The notes beneath the pieces are model-generated. The model was not told the origin of the DNA and did not search any database. It was given only the letters and a program-made list of their open reading frames with translations. From Bdellovibrio sp. (GTDB taxonomy: Bacteria > Bdellovibrionota > Bdellovibrionia > Bdellovibrionales > Bdellovibrionaceae): 64,000 bases of DNA. This document shows positions 16,639 through 25,887 of this stretch, piece by piece. Positions within the stretch are counted from its first letter, which is position 1. Each line of letters begins with the position of its first letter. The stretch covers positions 23,156 through 87,155 of the forward strand of contig JANYDD010000053.1 in NCBI GenBank assembly GCA_025359945.1. The letters run 5' to 3'. The translations under genes and the position numbers were made by a program.

Positions 16639-18872
16639 GAATTTACCACTCTGGACACTCCCAGTACGCCTTTAATTTTCTGCAAGTCCTGCAGCACTTG
16701 ATTGAGTTGCAAAGTATTTATTACCGACACTTCGAAAGTGGCGATGGCTTTTTTATCTCGCGTGGTGCGGACTTGGGCGTTTTGAATATTCATCCCCTGC
16801 ACCGAAAATGTTTCGCTCATCAACTTTAAAAGTCCGGGCATGTCTTGTGAAATCACTTGGATTTTTACCGTGCGTTCCTGGCCCGTTTGGACAGAATCTT
16901 GCGTCCACGAAATATCCACTTTACGAAGCTGATCGAACTCAAACGCCCGCCGACAATCACTTCGATGCACGGTCACACCCCGACCGCGAGTGATAAATCC
17001 CACAATATTATCGCCCGGAATGGGGTTGCAGCATTTGGCGTAATAAACCAAAACATCATCCATTCCACCCACTTTAACAAGTGAACCTTGGCGCTTTAGT
17101 TTTTGAGCCGCGTTCTTAAATACCTTTTGAATAAACGATGCATCTTCTGACCCTTTGGATACGATCGGCGTTTTGGTCACTTGGGCGACAACATCCGGGG
17201 CCAAACGCTCGACCACAATTCTAGGCTCTAGTTTACCATACCCCACACGAACAAAAACTTCGTCGGTTTCATGAATTCCAAAGTCGTTAAGAAATTTACT
17301 TAAAATCTCGCCCTTAAAAAATTTGGCAGAACTAACGCCAAACTTTCGAAATTCTTTCTCGACTAAATCCTTACCCAACAACAGGGAACTTAATCGCTGT
17401 TCCTCTTTGACGAACAAGCGAATCTTGGATTTGGCGCGGTTGGTGACACACATTTTTAGCCAATCTTTAGAAGGCTTTTGTGTGTTGGAGGTGACAATCT
17501 CGACGGTGTCGCCGTTTTGCAGCCGGTATTTCAGCGGCACCATTTTACCGTTTATTCGGGCGCCCATACATTTGTTGCCCACGTCCGTATGTACAGAAAA
17601 TGCGAAATCCAAAGGGGTTGCGCCCTCGGGAAATTCCTTCACGTCACCCTTGGGCGTAAAAACATAAATTTCGTTTTCGAAAAGATCGGTCTTAACCGTA
17701 TCCAAAAACTCGTCCGGGTTTCTGACTTGCTGATGAAGAGTGACTAAATCTTTCAGCCATTCGATCTTACCGATGGACTCTACGTTCATCTTGCCACGCT
17801 CTTTATATTTCCAGTGAGCCGCGATCCCGCGCTCGGCGATCAAATGCATTTCCCGCGTGCGGATTTGAATTTCGATCCGCTCGCCCTCTGGACCAATCAC
17901 CGTGGTATGCAGAGATTTATAATCGTTCACCTTTGGCATCGCGATAAAGTCTTTGAACCGGCCGGGGATGGGCTTCCATAGCGAATGTATGTGCCCCAAA
18001 ACCGCGTAACACTCGGAGATGTTTTCAACGATCACTCGAAACGCCAAGACGTCATAGACCTGATCGTATTCAATACTTCGACTTTGCATTTTTCGATAAA
18101 TCGACCACAAATGCTTCGATCGCCCCTGAACTTCAAAACTTTTAAAATCAGATTTTTTTAATTCGTTGCTAATCAAAGATTTGACGCCGTTGATGTAGGC
18201 GGCCTGATCTTTTTCTTGTTTCTGCACGGCCTGGGTCAATTGATAGTGCATCTCGGGCAAATAATACTTAAATCCCAAATCCTCGAGCTCGATCTTTAAA
18301 GAACTAATCCCCATTCGACTGGCCAAGGGGCAGTAGATTTCAAGAGTTTCTTGAGCAATGCGTGCTTGTTTCTCGTAAGGCATATGGCGAAGCGTCCGCA
18401 TATTGTGCAGACGATCGGCTAGTTTCACCAAAATCACGCGGACGTCTTTTCCCATAGCGACGATCATTTTTCGAATATTTTCGCCCTGCTTTTCCGTCGA
18501 AGTTTTGAAATTCATCTTGGAAATTTTGGTCACACCATCAACCAGCATCGCAATGGTATCACCAAATTCTTTTTTGATTTCTGGAAGGCTTGCGTGAGTG
18601 TCCTCGACCGTATCGTGAAGCAATCCGGTCGTGATCGAATCCAAATCCAAACGAAGATCTGCCAATATTCCCGCAACATTCAAAGGATGAGAAATATAAG
18701 CTTCGCCACTGCGGCGAATTTGTCCCACGTGTGCTTTTTCCGAAAAGTAGTAGGCCTTTTCGACAACTTTAACGTCCGCCAACGGGTGATATTCTAGAAT
18801 TTTTTTGCAGAGATCTTGGATCGTTTTAAGAGGTTTTTGCGAAAGGTGATCTTCATCAACATACGTGGGCAT
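16635..18872 (-). CDS. Bifunctional (p)ppGpp synthetase/hydrolase (RelA/SpoT)
   Basis: Makes and degrades the stringent-response alarmones ppGpp and pppGpp. Domains in order: HD hydrolase (SGEAYISHPLNVAGIL, LLHDTVEDTH, residues 40-190) with intact His-Asp pairs, synthetase (RFKDFIAMPKVNDYKSLHTT, HWKYKERG, about 230-370), TGS (VFTPKGDVKEFPEGATPLDF, about 400-460), a conserved Cys segment (YYAKCCNPIPGD) and a C-terminal ACT domain. 745 aa is the normal long-RSH length. It is followed upstream by rpoZ and gmk, the classic gmk-rpoZ-spoT order. Confidence 0.96.
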   Translation of the reverse strand: MPTYVDEDHLSQKPLKTIQDLCKKILEYHPLADVKVVEKAYYFSEKAHVGQIRRSGEAYISHPLNVAGILADLRLDLDSITTGLLHDTVEDTHASLPEIKKEFGDTIAMLVDGVTKISKMNFKTSTEKQGENIRKMIVAMGKDVRVILVKLADRLHNMRTLRHMPYEKQARIAQETLEIYCPLASRMGISSLKIELEDLGFKYYLPEMHYQLTQAVQKQEKDQAAYINGVKSLISNELKKSDFKSFEVQGRSKHLWSIYRKMQSRSIEYDQVYDVLAFRVIVENISECYAVLGHIHSLWKPIPGRFKDFIAMPKVNDYKSLHTTVIGPEGERIEIQIRTREMHLIAERGIAAHWKYKERGKMNVESIGKIEWLKDLVTLHQQVRNPDEFLDTVKTDLFENEIYVFTPKGDVKEFPEGATPLDFAFSVHTDVGNKCMGARINGKMVPLKYRLQNGDTVEIVTSNTQKPSKDWLKMCVTNRAKSKIRLFVKEEQRLSSLLLGKDLVEKEFRKFGVSSAKFFKGEILSKFLNDFGIHETDEVFVRVGYGKLEPRIVVERLAPDVVAQVTKTPIVSKGSEDASFIQKVFKNAAQKLKRQGSLVKVGGMDDVLVYYAKCCNPIPGDNIVGFITRGRGVTVHRSDCRRAFEFDQLRKVDISWTQDSVQTGQERTVKIQVISQDMPGLLKLMSETFSVQGMNIQNAQVRTTRDKKAIATFEVSVINTLQLNQVLQDLQKIKGVLGVSRVVNS

Positions 18873-18922
18873 GCTTTATCTTAATAAAATTTTAAGCTAC
18901 CGTCCAAAACTATGTGTCAAAA

Positions 18923-19177
18923 CTAGGTGTTAGTAGCACCTTTGTTGAGATCTTTTTCGATCTGATCGTAAGGGTTTCCGTGAGCTGGGTTATGTTCAAA
19001 AATCACGTTTCCAACAGCCACTTCTCGTAAGGCCCCAACCACATACTTGTTACCTTTAGTGGGAACAGTCATTTCTGAACCTTTAAGCAATTGCTTGGTG
19101 CGTTTGGCGACCAACAAGACCAAAGAAAATCGATTAGGAACTTTATCTAGACAGTCTTCAACGGTGACTCGCGCCAT
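18923..19177 (-). CDS. rpoZ: RNA polymerase omega subunit
   Basis: Small subunit (84 aa) that helps assemble RNA polymerase by binding the beta' C-terminus. It shows the family core [20 protein letters not shown] and [12 protein letters not shown], then [15 protein letters not shown]. Omega also contributes to the ppGpp site in other bacteria, and the gene lies between gmk and the RelA/SpoT gene. A GGAGGTTCC-type site precedes the ATG. Confidence 0.95.
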   Translation of the reverse strand: MARVTVEDCLDKVPNRFSLVLLVAKRTKQLLKGSEMTVPTKGNKYVVGALREVAVGNVIFEHNPAHGNPYDQIEKDLNKGATNT

Positions 19178-19211
19178 TCTTTGGAACCTCCATTACATTG
19201 AGATCCCAAAA

Positions 19212-19775
19212 CTACTTCTTCGCCAGCAGTTCTACAATGATTTTTTTGAACACTTGATACGATCTTTCGAAGTCATCGTTCACGACTTGAAAATCAAATT
19301 CAGGTGCAAATGAGATTTCTTTTTCGGCGTTCTTCATTCGAACTTCTAAATCCTCGGGCACCCGACCATCGCGTTTAATAATTCGCTGGCGCAATTCATC
19401 GATCCCAGGAGGCAATATAAATATCGAGATTGTCTCGGGAAATAGCTTTTTAAAGGAGTGCACTCCCTGCACGTCGACGTCCATAATTCCGCATTTTCCG
19501 GCTGCAAAAGTGGATTCAATTTCTTTTTTAGAGGTTCCGTACATTTTCGTGTGAACGTGCGCCCATTCGGCAAAAAAGTTGCCTTCGACCAAACGTTTAA
19601 ATTCGGATTCTGAAACAAAATAATAGGGAAAGCCTTGGGATTCGCCCTTTCGCATTGGTCTAGTGGTGTAGGTGACAATATCCCTGACCCGCTGATCTTC
19701 GCGCGCAATTCGCTCGACGAAACTGCTCTTTCCGGCCCCTGAAGGGGCCGCCACCACGAACAAGCGAGGGATCAT
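19212..19775 (-). CDS. gmk: Guanylate kinase
   Basis: Phosphorylates GMP to GDP in purine nucleotide synthesis. The P-loop APSGAGKSSFVERI is at residues 9-22, followed by TYTTRPMRKGESQGFPYYFV (GMP binding) and CGIMDVDVQGVHSFK. 187 aa is typical. Its start is six bases after the yicC stop, so translation is probably coupled. Position next to rpoZ and the RSH gene links guanine nucleotide supply and ppGpp metabolism. Confidence 0.96.
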   Translation of the reverse strand: MIPRLFVVAAPSGAGKSSFVERIAREDQRVRDIVTYTTRPMRKGESQGFPYYFVSESEFKRLVEGNFFAEWAHVHTKMYGTSKKEIESTFAAGKCGIMDVDVQGVHSFKKLFPETISIFILPPGIDELRQRIIKRDGRVPEDLEVRMKNAEKEISFAPEFDFQVVNDDFERSYQVFKKIIVELLAKK

Positions 19776-19781
19776 TTTTTT

Positions 19782-20660
19782 TCACTCCACATTTTGAATT
19801 TGCTCCCGAATTTTTTCTAGTATTGTCTTCGACTCCACCACCATCTGTGTCAACTTGAAAGCATTGGATTTAGACCCTATGGTGTTGATCTCGCGCAATA
19901 ATTCTTGGGTATAAAACTCTAGTTTTTTTCCTTCGGATTCGGGTCCTGTCAAAATTTGACGACAATTTCTTAAGTGCTCTTTCAGTCGCGTCAGTTCTTC
20001 TTCGATATCTGATTTTTCGATCATCATCGCGACTTCTTGCAAAAGCCTTTGGGGATCAAGTTCTAATGTTTTCCATTTTTTTTCTAGACGTTCTTGATAC
20101 TTCACCAAAAGTTCTTCGTTCAGTTGCGATTTTATTTTCAGCATCGATTCGACTAAATGTTCAAAAGCACTTTGTAGTTTTAACAATTCACGCTGTAGCG
20201 CCATCCCCTCGCGATTCCTTTCTGAAACGCATTTCTCTAAACTTTGTTGAAACTGGGTTAATACCCATTTTTTTTCTGCGGGGTCGACGCCCGCAGAGTC
20301 TTCAGCCATAAACATTTCAGGAATTCTTAAAAAAATATCCACTGGAATTGCAGGGCTAAGTTTAAATCTCTTTGCCAATTTTTGAACACCTTGAAAATAG
20401 GCCTGGGCCAACGGTTCGTTAACTAATAGTTTTTTTTTCTTACTGACCAAACCGCCTTTGCGAGACACGTAGACATCCACTGTTCCCCGACGAAAAAGCT
20501 TTTCAATTTTTTCTCGAAATAAAATTTCCAGCGAAATATATTCTTTGGGCAAATGAAAACGGATTTCCAAATGTCGGCCATTGACTGATTTTATATTCAT
20601 TTCCAATTGAAGTCCGCGGTACGAGGCCTTCAATTGCCCATAACCTGTCATGCTGTGCAT
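19782..20660 (-). CDS. yicC: YicC family endoribonuclease-like protein
   Basis: 292 aa, recognised from the N-terminus MHSMTGYGQ, the SVNGRHLEIRFHLP segment and the C-terminal DUF1732 region (RLKEHLRNC, then GKKLEFYTQELLREINTIGS). Recent work on the family describes an RNase activity that needs the C-terminal histidine/glutamate region; here this is inferred. It heads the yicC-gmk-rpoZ-spoT block, an arrangement common in proteobacteria. miaA lies 98 bases upstream on the same strand. Confidence 0.9.
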   Translation of the reverse strand: MHSMTGYGQLKASYRGLQLEMNIKSVNGRHLEIRFHLPKEYISLEILFREKIEKLFRRGTVDVYVSRKGGLVSKKKKLLVNEPLAQAYFQGVQKLAKRFKLSPAIPVDIFLRIPEMFMAEDSAGVDPAEKKWVLTQFQQSLEKCVSERNREGMALQRELLKLQSAFEHLVESMLKIKSQLNEELLVKYQERLEKKWKTLELDPQRLLQEVAMMIEKSDIEEELTRLKEHLRNCRQILTGPESEGKKLEFYTQELLREINTIGSKSNAFKLTQMVVESKTILEKIREQIQNVE

Positions 20661-20758
20661 TTTTAAAATCTCCGATTCTCTGTGCCTTTATTCTATTCGT
20701 CGCGGGTTCTTTTGGTCAAAACAACTTCAGAAGGTTTGTGGACGAACCTCGACCAACA

Positions 20759-21685
20759 TCAAGACAAGGAAAAAATACGTATTTTGCTCTCTAATTTTTG
20801 TCGGCCATCAAAAGTTTCCCACTGCACGGGCTGCTGGCGATCGTTTGTTGAGGGCCTGCGAAACCAAGTTTTTTGTTTTTTGATCAGCCGCAAAGATGCG
20901 GTGTTAATTTCTTCAGGCAAATTAGTAAGTGGAGTTGTTTTTAACAAATGCTCCAGCACCTGCTGATATCCAGTCGAACGCAGTGGCGCCCATTCCGCAA
21001 AACCACGGTCGATCAGTTTTTGAACTTCGTCGATCCATCCGTTACTCAACATTTGGCGCGTGCGCTGGGCCACCCGTTCTCGCAGAACTTCCTTTGTATC
21101 TTCAAGACCCACCTTTAAAAGAGGAAAAGGAAATGAATTTTCTTTCTGCTGCATTTCTTGATTCCAGCTGCTTAAATTTTTCTGGGTGGTGTCAAAAATT
21201 TCTAAAGCACGAATCAATCGATGATGATCATGCGCCGATATTTTTTGGGCGTACAGCGGATCCTGCTTTTTTAGTAGCGAAAATAAATGCTCTTCGCCCT
21301 TTTCTGCCAGCAGTTGAAACCATTTTTCTTGAGTTTTTGCCGAGGCCGCAGGAACCGGCAGCAGCCCTTTCTCGAGCGCCTGAAAATAAAATCCTGTTCC
21401 ACCGACAACAAAGAAATGGCTGTACTGCTTATTCTTCACCACGGCCCAAAAATCGCGGGCGTATTGCCCGGCTGCCAAGCGATTCGGAGTCTCGATATAA
21501 GAATACAAAAGATGGGGTGCGCTGGAAAGGTCTGTCGCCGTTGGTTTTGACGAGCCTACGTTTAAATCTTTGTAAACCTGAACGCTGTCGCAGTTGACAA
21601 TCGCACCGCCGAATTTTTTTTGCATTTCAAGCGCCCAATGCGATTTCCCCGAAGCTGTAGCTCCTTGAATGAAAATAAATTTCAT
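20759..21685 (-). CDS. miaA: tRNA dimethylallyltransferase MiaA
   Basis: Transfers a dimethylallyl group to N6 of A37 in tRNAs that read codons starting with U. The P-loop is QGATASGKSHWAL at residues 8-20, followed by NCDSVQVYKDLNVGSSKP and the VGGTGFYFQAL substrate segment. The C-terminus (RLIKKQKTWFRR) is also typical. 308 aa is full length. It overlaps mutL by four bases (ATGA), so the pair is coupled; mutL-miaA is a widespread order. Confidence 0.96.
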   Translation of the reverse strand: MKFIFIQGATASGKSHWALEMQKKFGGAIVNCDSVQVYKDLNVGSSKPTATDLSSAPHLLYSYIETPNRLAAGQYARDFWAVVKNKQYSHFFVVGGTGFYFQALEKGLLPVPAASAKTQEKWFQLLAEKGEEHLFSLLKKQDPLYAQKISAHDHHRLIRALEIFDTTQKNLSSWNQEMQQKENSFPFPLLKVGLEDTKEVLRERVAQRTRQMLSNGWIDEVQKLIDRGFAEWAPLRSTGYQQVLEHLLKTTPLTNLPEEINTASLRLIKKQKTWFRRPSTNDRQQPVQWETFDGRQKLESKIRIFSLS

Positions 21686-23571
21686 CCCAATCGCCCAAAC
21701 TTTTTTTCAATTTCGTTCCAGGTTAAATGAAATGAAACTGGTCTTCCATGCGGACAAAACGAAGACAGCGGGTAGTCATCCATTTGCTGCAACAAGGCCC
21801 GAGATTCTTCAACACTCATCGCGTGACCCGCTCGCACCGCTGAATGACAGGCCATCGTAGAAAAAAGATCACCGCGAAGTTTCTCAAAATGAAAAGATCC
21901 GCCCGAGCTTGCCCATTCGTGGGCGGTGGATAAAATTCCATCAATGAGCGCTTTTTCTTTTAAAAAGTACGGAGCTGATTTCACCCCGAAGGTCGAGGGT
22001 CCAAAGCGTTCAAGTTCAATGCCAAATTCTTTCAGCTGCAGATAATTTTTCTCAAGGCTCTCGACTAAATCTTCTGGCACATCAAATGTCAGAGGAAAAA
22101 GAAAATCTTGAATCTCGAAATGATTTTTCGAAAAACTCTCTTGTAATTTTTCAAACAGAACTCTTTCGTGGGCGGCATGCTGATCAATCATCACCAAACT
22201 GTTTTTGGCCTGTGCAATAATATAAGTCGAATGCACTTGCCCGATCACTTGAAGGTCTTGCCATTTTTTTTCGAAATGCGGGTCTTGAATCGTTCGGTCA
22301 TTGGTCTGGTGAGCCTGCGGACTAGTTTTCGCCGGAAGCTGCCGATAGCTTATCTGGTCAAATCCAATTCGCTGGGAAGTTGCCGGCATCGCTGGACCAC
22401 TCTCTGAAACTTCGTTGGAAACCTGGCCGGAGACCAACGTATCGAAACCAAAGGCTGCCCGCATGACAGGCTGTGCGACCTCCGGCGAGCGTCCTGCTGC
22501 AGCTGTTAGTTCGGATTGCCAAAAATTCGGCTGCGCGGCTGCACCTATCTCAAAGGGCTTCGTCTTCTGAATATTTTCTTCTAAAGTTCTACGAATCTGT
22601 TGATGGACTGCTCGAAAAATCGACGACGGATTCAGAAACTTCACTTGGGATTTTGCCGGATGAACGTTCACATCAATTTCTTCGGGTGGAAGTTTTAGCT
22701 GAACCACCACATAGGGAAATTCCCCATGCATTAAAAAATTTCTATAGCCTTCAAAAATCGCCGCTTGAATCGCTTTATCCTGAATCCAGCGGTTCTGAAC
22801 AAAGATCCAAATATTTTTCGAGGTTTTTGCCACATCCTGGGGATCGCTGATAAAAACATCCACTTGCACGCCGCCCAAATCCTGAACGTCTGAGACCGCG
22901 GCATAACCTTTTTTTAAATTTAAAATTTGTTGAGCCCGTTCACTCCAATTCTTGACCGCAGGAAAAAAATCTAAAAGCTCGCCATTTTGAGTGACCTTAA
23001 ACTGGGCCTGTGGGTGCGCTAAACTTAAGGCTTTAACTACGGTTCGAATTTGTAAAACTTCGGCGCCGGGCGATTTTAAAAATTTTAATCGAGCTGGAAC
23101 ATTTTCAAATAGATCGTCCACCTGAATTCGAGTTCCAGGTAAACAAGAAATGGGCGACCCTTGCGCCTGCACGCCAAAATCTAATTTTCTAAAATTTCCT
23201 AATTCCTGATCCTGACGTCGAGACGTGATTTTCAAGCGGCAAACCGAGGCAATACTTGAAAGGGCCTCGCCCCGAAATCCAAAGGACCGAATCTGCTGCA
23301 AGTCTTCGATCTGAGAAATCTTACTAGTGGTATGACGAAGAAATGCTAAATCCAAATCCTTGGAAACCATTCCGATTCCGTTATCTTGTAAAACTAAATT
23401 TCGCCCGCCGTTCGAAATTTCTAAATGGATTTCAGTACTGCCGGCGTCTAGACTATTTTCAATAAGCTCTTTAACCATATGCGCGGGGCGCTCGACAACT
23501 TCGCCAGCGGCAATTTGATTGACCACTTGATCATTTAGTTTTTGGATCCTTCGATCCTTCAGAAGTTCCAT
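21682..23571 (-). CDS. mutL: DNA mismatch repair protein MutL
   Basis: GHKL ATPase that couples MutS mismatch recognition to repair. The N-terminal ATPase has IQKLNDQVVNQIAAGEVVER, DNGIGM and the FGFRGEALSSI motif. The C-terminal dimerisation domain contains DQHAAHERVLFEKL, which matches the conserved region of endonuclease-type MutL, and ends with CPHGRPVSFHL, giving a likely zinc-coordinating nuclease site. I use the ATG at 23571, which matches the family start; the frame is open to 23613 inside the upstream gene. Confidence 0.95.
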   Translation of the reverse strand: MELLKDRRIQKLNDQVVNQIAAGEVVERPAHMVKELIENSLDAGSTEIHLEISNGGRNLVLQDNGIGMVSKDLDLAFLRHTTSKISQIEDLQQIRSFGFRGEALSSIASVCRLKITSRRQDQELGNFRKLDFGVQAQGSPISCLPGTRIQVDDLFENVPARLKFLKSPGAEVLQIRTVVKALSLAHPQAQFKVTQNGELLDFFPAVKNWSERAQQILNLKKGYAAVSDVQDLGGVQVDVFISDPQDVAKTSKNIWIFVQNRWIQDKAIQAAIFEGYRNFLMHGEFPYVVVQLKLPPEEIDVNVHPAKSQVKFLNPSSIFRAVHQQIRRTLEENIQKTKPFEIGAAAQPNFWQSELTAAAGRSPEVAQPVMRAAFGFDTLVSGQVSNEVSESGPAMPATSQRIGFDQISYRQLPAKTSPQAHQTNDRTIQDPHFEKKWQDLQVIGQVHSTYIIAQAKNSLVMIDQHAAHERVLFEKLQESFSKNHFEIQDFLFPLTFDVPEDLVESLEKNYLQLKEFGIELERFGPSTFGVKSAPYFLKEKALIDGILSTAHEWASSGGSFHFEKLRGDLFSTMACHSAVRAGHAMSVEESRALLQQMDDYPLSSFCPHGRPVSFHLTWNEIEKKFGRLG

Positions 23572-24395
23572 AGAAAAGAGACTCCGTAACCCATATACTG
23601 CTGCTTTTCCCAAAAATACTGAGCCTCAAAATGCACAGCCGCCGGTTGTATACGCAAGGTCAACCCAGCTTTCAACGAAACACCCAGCATAATATCTTCC
23701 AACGAGTACGAAGATCTTTGCCCCGAAGCATTTTGCAAGGCCACATCAAATTTTGAATATTTCAGAAGCGGTCCAAATCCAAAGTTCGCGATAACCGCAC
23801 TGCGCGACTGCCACGAAATATTCAAAAGCACATCAGCCACAACCACAAATCCATTCGCCCCGTATCCCGTCATCGTTTGATAATAGCCGGGGGGCTTTGG
23901 TGAAATTCGAAAATGAATATCCAAGGGGTAATCGCCCTTTTCCAACAGGTCGGGCCCGATAAACTCGGCGCCGTAAAAAGTTAGGGCCTCTGTTGATTTT
24001 TGTTCCAAAGTGTCTTCTCGAAAGGCGATGGACATTACTGACAATCCCCGAAATCGTTGTTCTTTAATATTTTTCGGTGGCGCGATTCTATTTTTAGTTT
24101 TGATTTGTTCGGCAGCGGCTTTGGTTGTCAGTACTTTGATATCAATATCGGGCACGTAACCGATTCTTTTATCCTTGATTCTTATTCGATAAAAAGCGCC
24201 GAAAAGATTTCTTGAAATATCAAAAACCTCGCCCCCTTTGAGTTGTGCAATAATTGCCGAATCAAAATCCGGCTTGGCGTAAATCAGAGCTTCCTGGACT
24301 TGAATCTGCCCCTTTTGCGGCGGTAGAGCTGCCGTTTGCCCCCAGGAAATAAATGCCACTAAAAACCTAAAAAATAATATCAAAACGTGTTCCAT
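23559..24395 (-). CDS. Exported SH3-like and beta-barrel protein
   Basis: 278 aa. A short N-terminal signal (HVLILFFRFLVAFISWGQ) is followed by an SH3b-type domain at about residues 30-95 (QVQEALIYAKPDFDSAIIAQ, YRIRIKDKRIGYVPD) and then strands typical of an outer-membrane barrel to the end (QYFWEKQQYMGYGVSFLWNF, terminal Phe). The barrel would anchor a periplasmic SH3 domain that may contact peptidoglycan; this is inference. The ATG at 24395 lies inside the end of the glycosyltransferase gene, and the stop lies inside mutL, so the three are packed as one operon. Confidence 0.7.
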   Translation of the reverse strand: MEHVLILFFRFLVAFISWGQTAALPPQKGQIQVQEALIYAKPDFDSAIIAQLKGGEVFDISRNLFGAFYRIRIKDKRIGYVPDIDIKVLTTKAAAEQIKTKNRIAPPKNIKEQRFRGLSVMSIAFREDTLEQKSTEALTFYGAEFIGPDLLEKGDYPLDIHFRISPKPPGYYQTMTGYGANGFVVVADVLLNISWQSRSAVIANFGFGPLLKYSKFDVALQNASGQRSSYSLEDIMLGVSLKAGLTLRIQPAAVHFEAQYFWEKQQYMGYGVSFLWNF

Positions 24396-25081
24396 CGAAT
24401 TAACCAAACTCGATAAAAGGCTTCGACAACTATTTTGAAAGACATTTTACTTTTACCTACGCGCCGATCCTCGAAAACAATGGGAACTTCCTGAATCTGG
24501 AATCCCTTTTTTTGAGCTTTGTACTTAAGCTCGATTTGAAAACTGTATCCGTTCGAGTGGACGGTTGAAAGATCGATGGCTTTTAGCACCTCCACTTTCC
24601 AGGCGTTGAAACCACCCGTCCAATCGCGCGTTGGAAATCCCAAAACCCAACGAGAATAAAGACTACCTCCGCGAGAAATTAATTTTCGAATAAATCCCCA
24701 GTTGACCGTTTTTCCACCAGGAACGTAGCGCGACCCAATCACCACCGAATGATTGGGAAATCCGGCCAGGATCAATCCCAAATCCACAGGTCGATGCGAA
24801 AAATCAGCGTCCATTTCAATCAACACCTCAAAACCATTCGAAAGGCCCCACTGAAAACCCGCTAAATAGGCTTTGCCAAGCCCTTCTTTCTTCTCGCGAA
24901 GGAGCAAATTCAATTGCGGAAATTCAGCCCGCATTTCAAGCACGCGCTGGTAAGTTTTATCGGGGGAACGATCGTCAACAATCAGAATCGAGATCTGAGG
25001 GTAAAGCTTAAAAAGCTCTGGAACTAATTTCTCGATATTTTCTTTTTCGTTGTACGTGGGAACGATAACAAGAGTCTTCAT
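24380..25081 (-). CDS. Polyprenol monophosphomannose synthase-like glycosyltransferase (GT2)
   Basis: Family 2 glycosyltransferase resembling dolichol-phosphate mannose synthase Dpm1: transfers a sugar from a nucleotide sugar to a polyprenyl phosphate on the cytoplasmic face. Visible are LVIVPTYNEKENIEKL at the start, LIVDDRSPDKT, GLGKAYLAGFQWGL, the metal-binding DADFSHRP (DAD triad), and WTGGFNAWKVEVLK followed by QIELKYKAQKKGFQIQEVPI. At 233 aa it is the short, soluble-type version without C-terminal membrane helices. The exact sugar cannot be read from the sequence. Confidence 0.88.
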   Translation of the reverse strand: MKTLVIVPTYNEKENIEKLVPELFKLYPQISILIVDDRSPDKTYQRVLEMRAEFPQLNLLLREKKEGLGKAYLAGFQWGLSNGFEVLIEMDADFSHRPVDLGLILAGFPNHSVVIGSRYVPGGKTVNWGFIRKLISRGGSLYSRWVLGFPTRDWTGGFNAWKVEVLKAIDLSTVHSNGYSFQIELKYKAQKKGFQIQEVPIVFEDRRVGKSKMSFKIVVEAFYRVWLIRWNTF

Positions 25082-25150
25082 AGCCTTTCGACACTAGTCA
25101 AAAGTCACCACTGGAGCAAGAAAAGAAAGACTTAGAAAAGCCGCACCCGT

Positions 25151-25576
25151 TTAGATAGTTTTGGAAAGTCGCGAGGGCAACTGCGCCGTGACTTCTTCTA
25201 AACGCGCCGAAGTAATTGTTGGCAGATTTTCTGGACGCAGATTCAACGCATACGGATTATTTTTTTTCTTTTCGAAAAATAATTTAACTTTCTCGGCAGC
25301 CCGAGTGGGACTATTCAAATAAACAACAGGATCAAATCCACACGAGCGACAAATAATTCCTAGGCGCCATCGCACTTGAATAAACATTTCCGTCACAAGC
25401 ATAAAAATTAAAAAAACAATGATAAAGCGAAAATCAAATCGCATCCAAAATAGACCCATAAACATCAGCGATCCAACGAAGGACGCTAAAATATTAAAAG
25501 AATTGGTTCGTCGTTTGAGATAAACTTTTCTGGGCGTTTTGCAAAACGCGCAAAAGCAATTTTTTTTCAAGATCAA
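25151..25576 (-). CDS. Small membrane protein with two CxxC motifs
   Basis: 141 aa. Starts with CFCAFCK, then a basic stretch, two adjacent membrane helices (residues about 28-45 and 49-68, rich in Phe and Met), then CRSCGFDP and a cytoplasmic tail. The two CxxC pairs could form one zinc or redox site near the membrane surface. No family name known to me. The TTG start lies within the upstream small open frame. A damaged copy of its first 80 bases exists at 27251-27331 on the other strand. Confidence 0.65.
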   Translation of the reverse strand: MILKKNCFCAFCKTPRKVYLKRRTNSFNILASFVGSLMFMGLFWMRFDFRFIIVFLIFMLVTEMFIQVRWRLGIICRSCGFDPVVYLNSPTRAAEKVKLFFEKKKNNPYALNLRPENLPTITSARLEEVTAQLPSRLSKTI

Positions 25577-25808
25577 GAGCTCTCCACAACTTTAATTTTA
25601 ACTGCTTGTCCTTTGGCTGTGGTCCAAAAAAAGTCCTGAAATAGTCTGGAATTGGTCTGGAAATTTTTGGGTTAAAGGCCAACTCAATCCCGCAGTAGCC
25701 CTTCGCATCATTTGAGGCTTCCACTTTTTTTATTTCCATCGCTTTTTTAAGATTCCAGCCTTGGGCCGAGCGGCTTTCCCTGCGGAACAGGCCTCGGATC
25801 AACCCCAC
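25494..25808 (-). CDS. Uncertain small protein upstream of the CxxC membrane protein
   Basis: Up to 104 aa from a GTG at 25808, or about 80 aa from an internal ATG at 25739 (MEIKKVEASNDAKG). The middle (YCGIELAFNPKISRPIPDYF) reads like real protein. Its last 28 codons overlap the next gene in another frame, which is unusual. No ribosome site stands out. I keep it because the region would otherwise be an empty 311-base stretch, but it could be chance. Confidence 0.35.
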   Translation of the reverse strand: MGLIRGLFRRESRSAQGWNLKKAMEIKKVEASNDAKGYCGIELAFNPKISRPIPDYFRTFFGPQPKDKQLKLKLWRALDLEKKLLLRVLQNAQKSLSQTTNQFF

Positions 25809-25887
25809 TGATAACTAGTCCGGCCTTGAGTCTAGTTTGCCAAAAAGGGTTTTTTAAAATCCACGATCAAGATGGTAAAATAAAAGG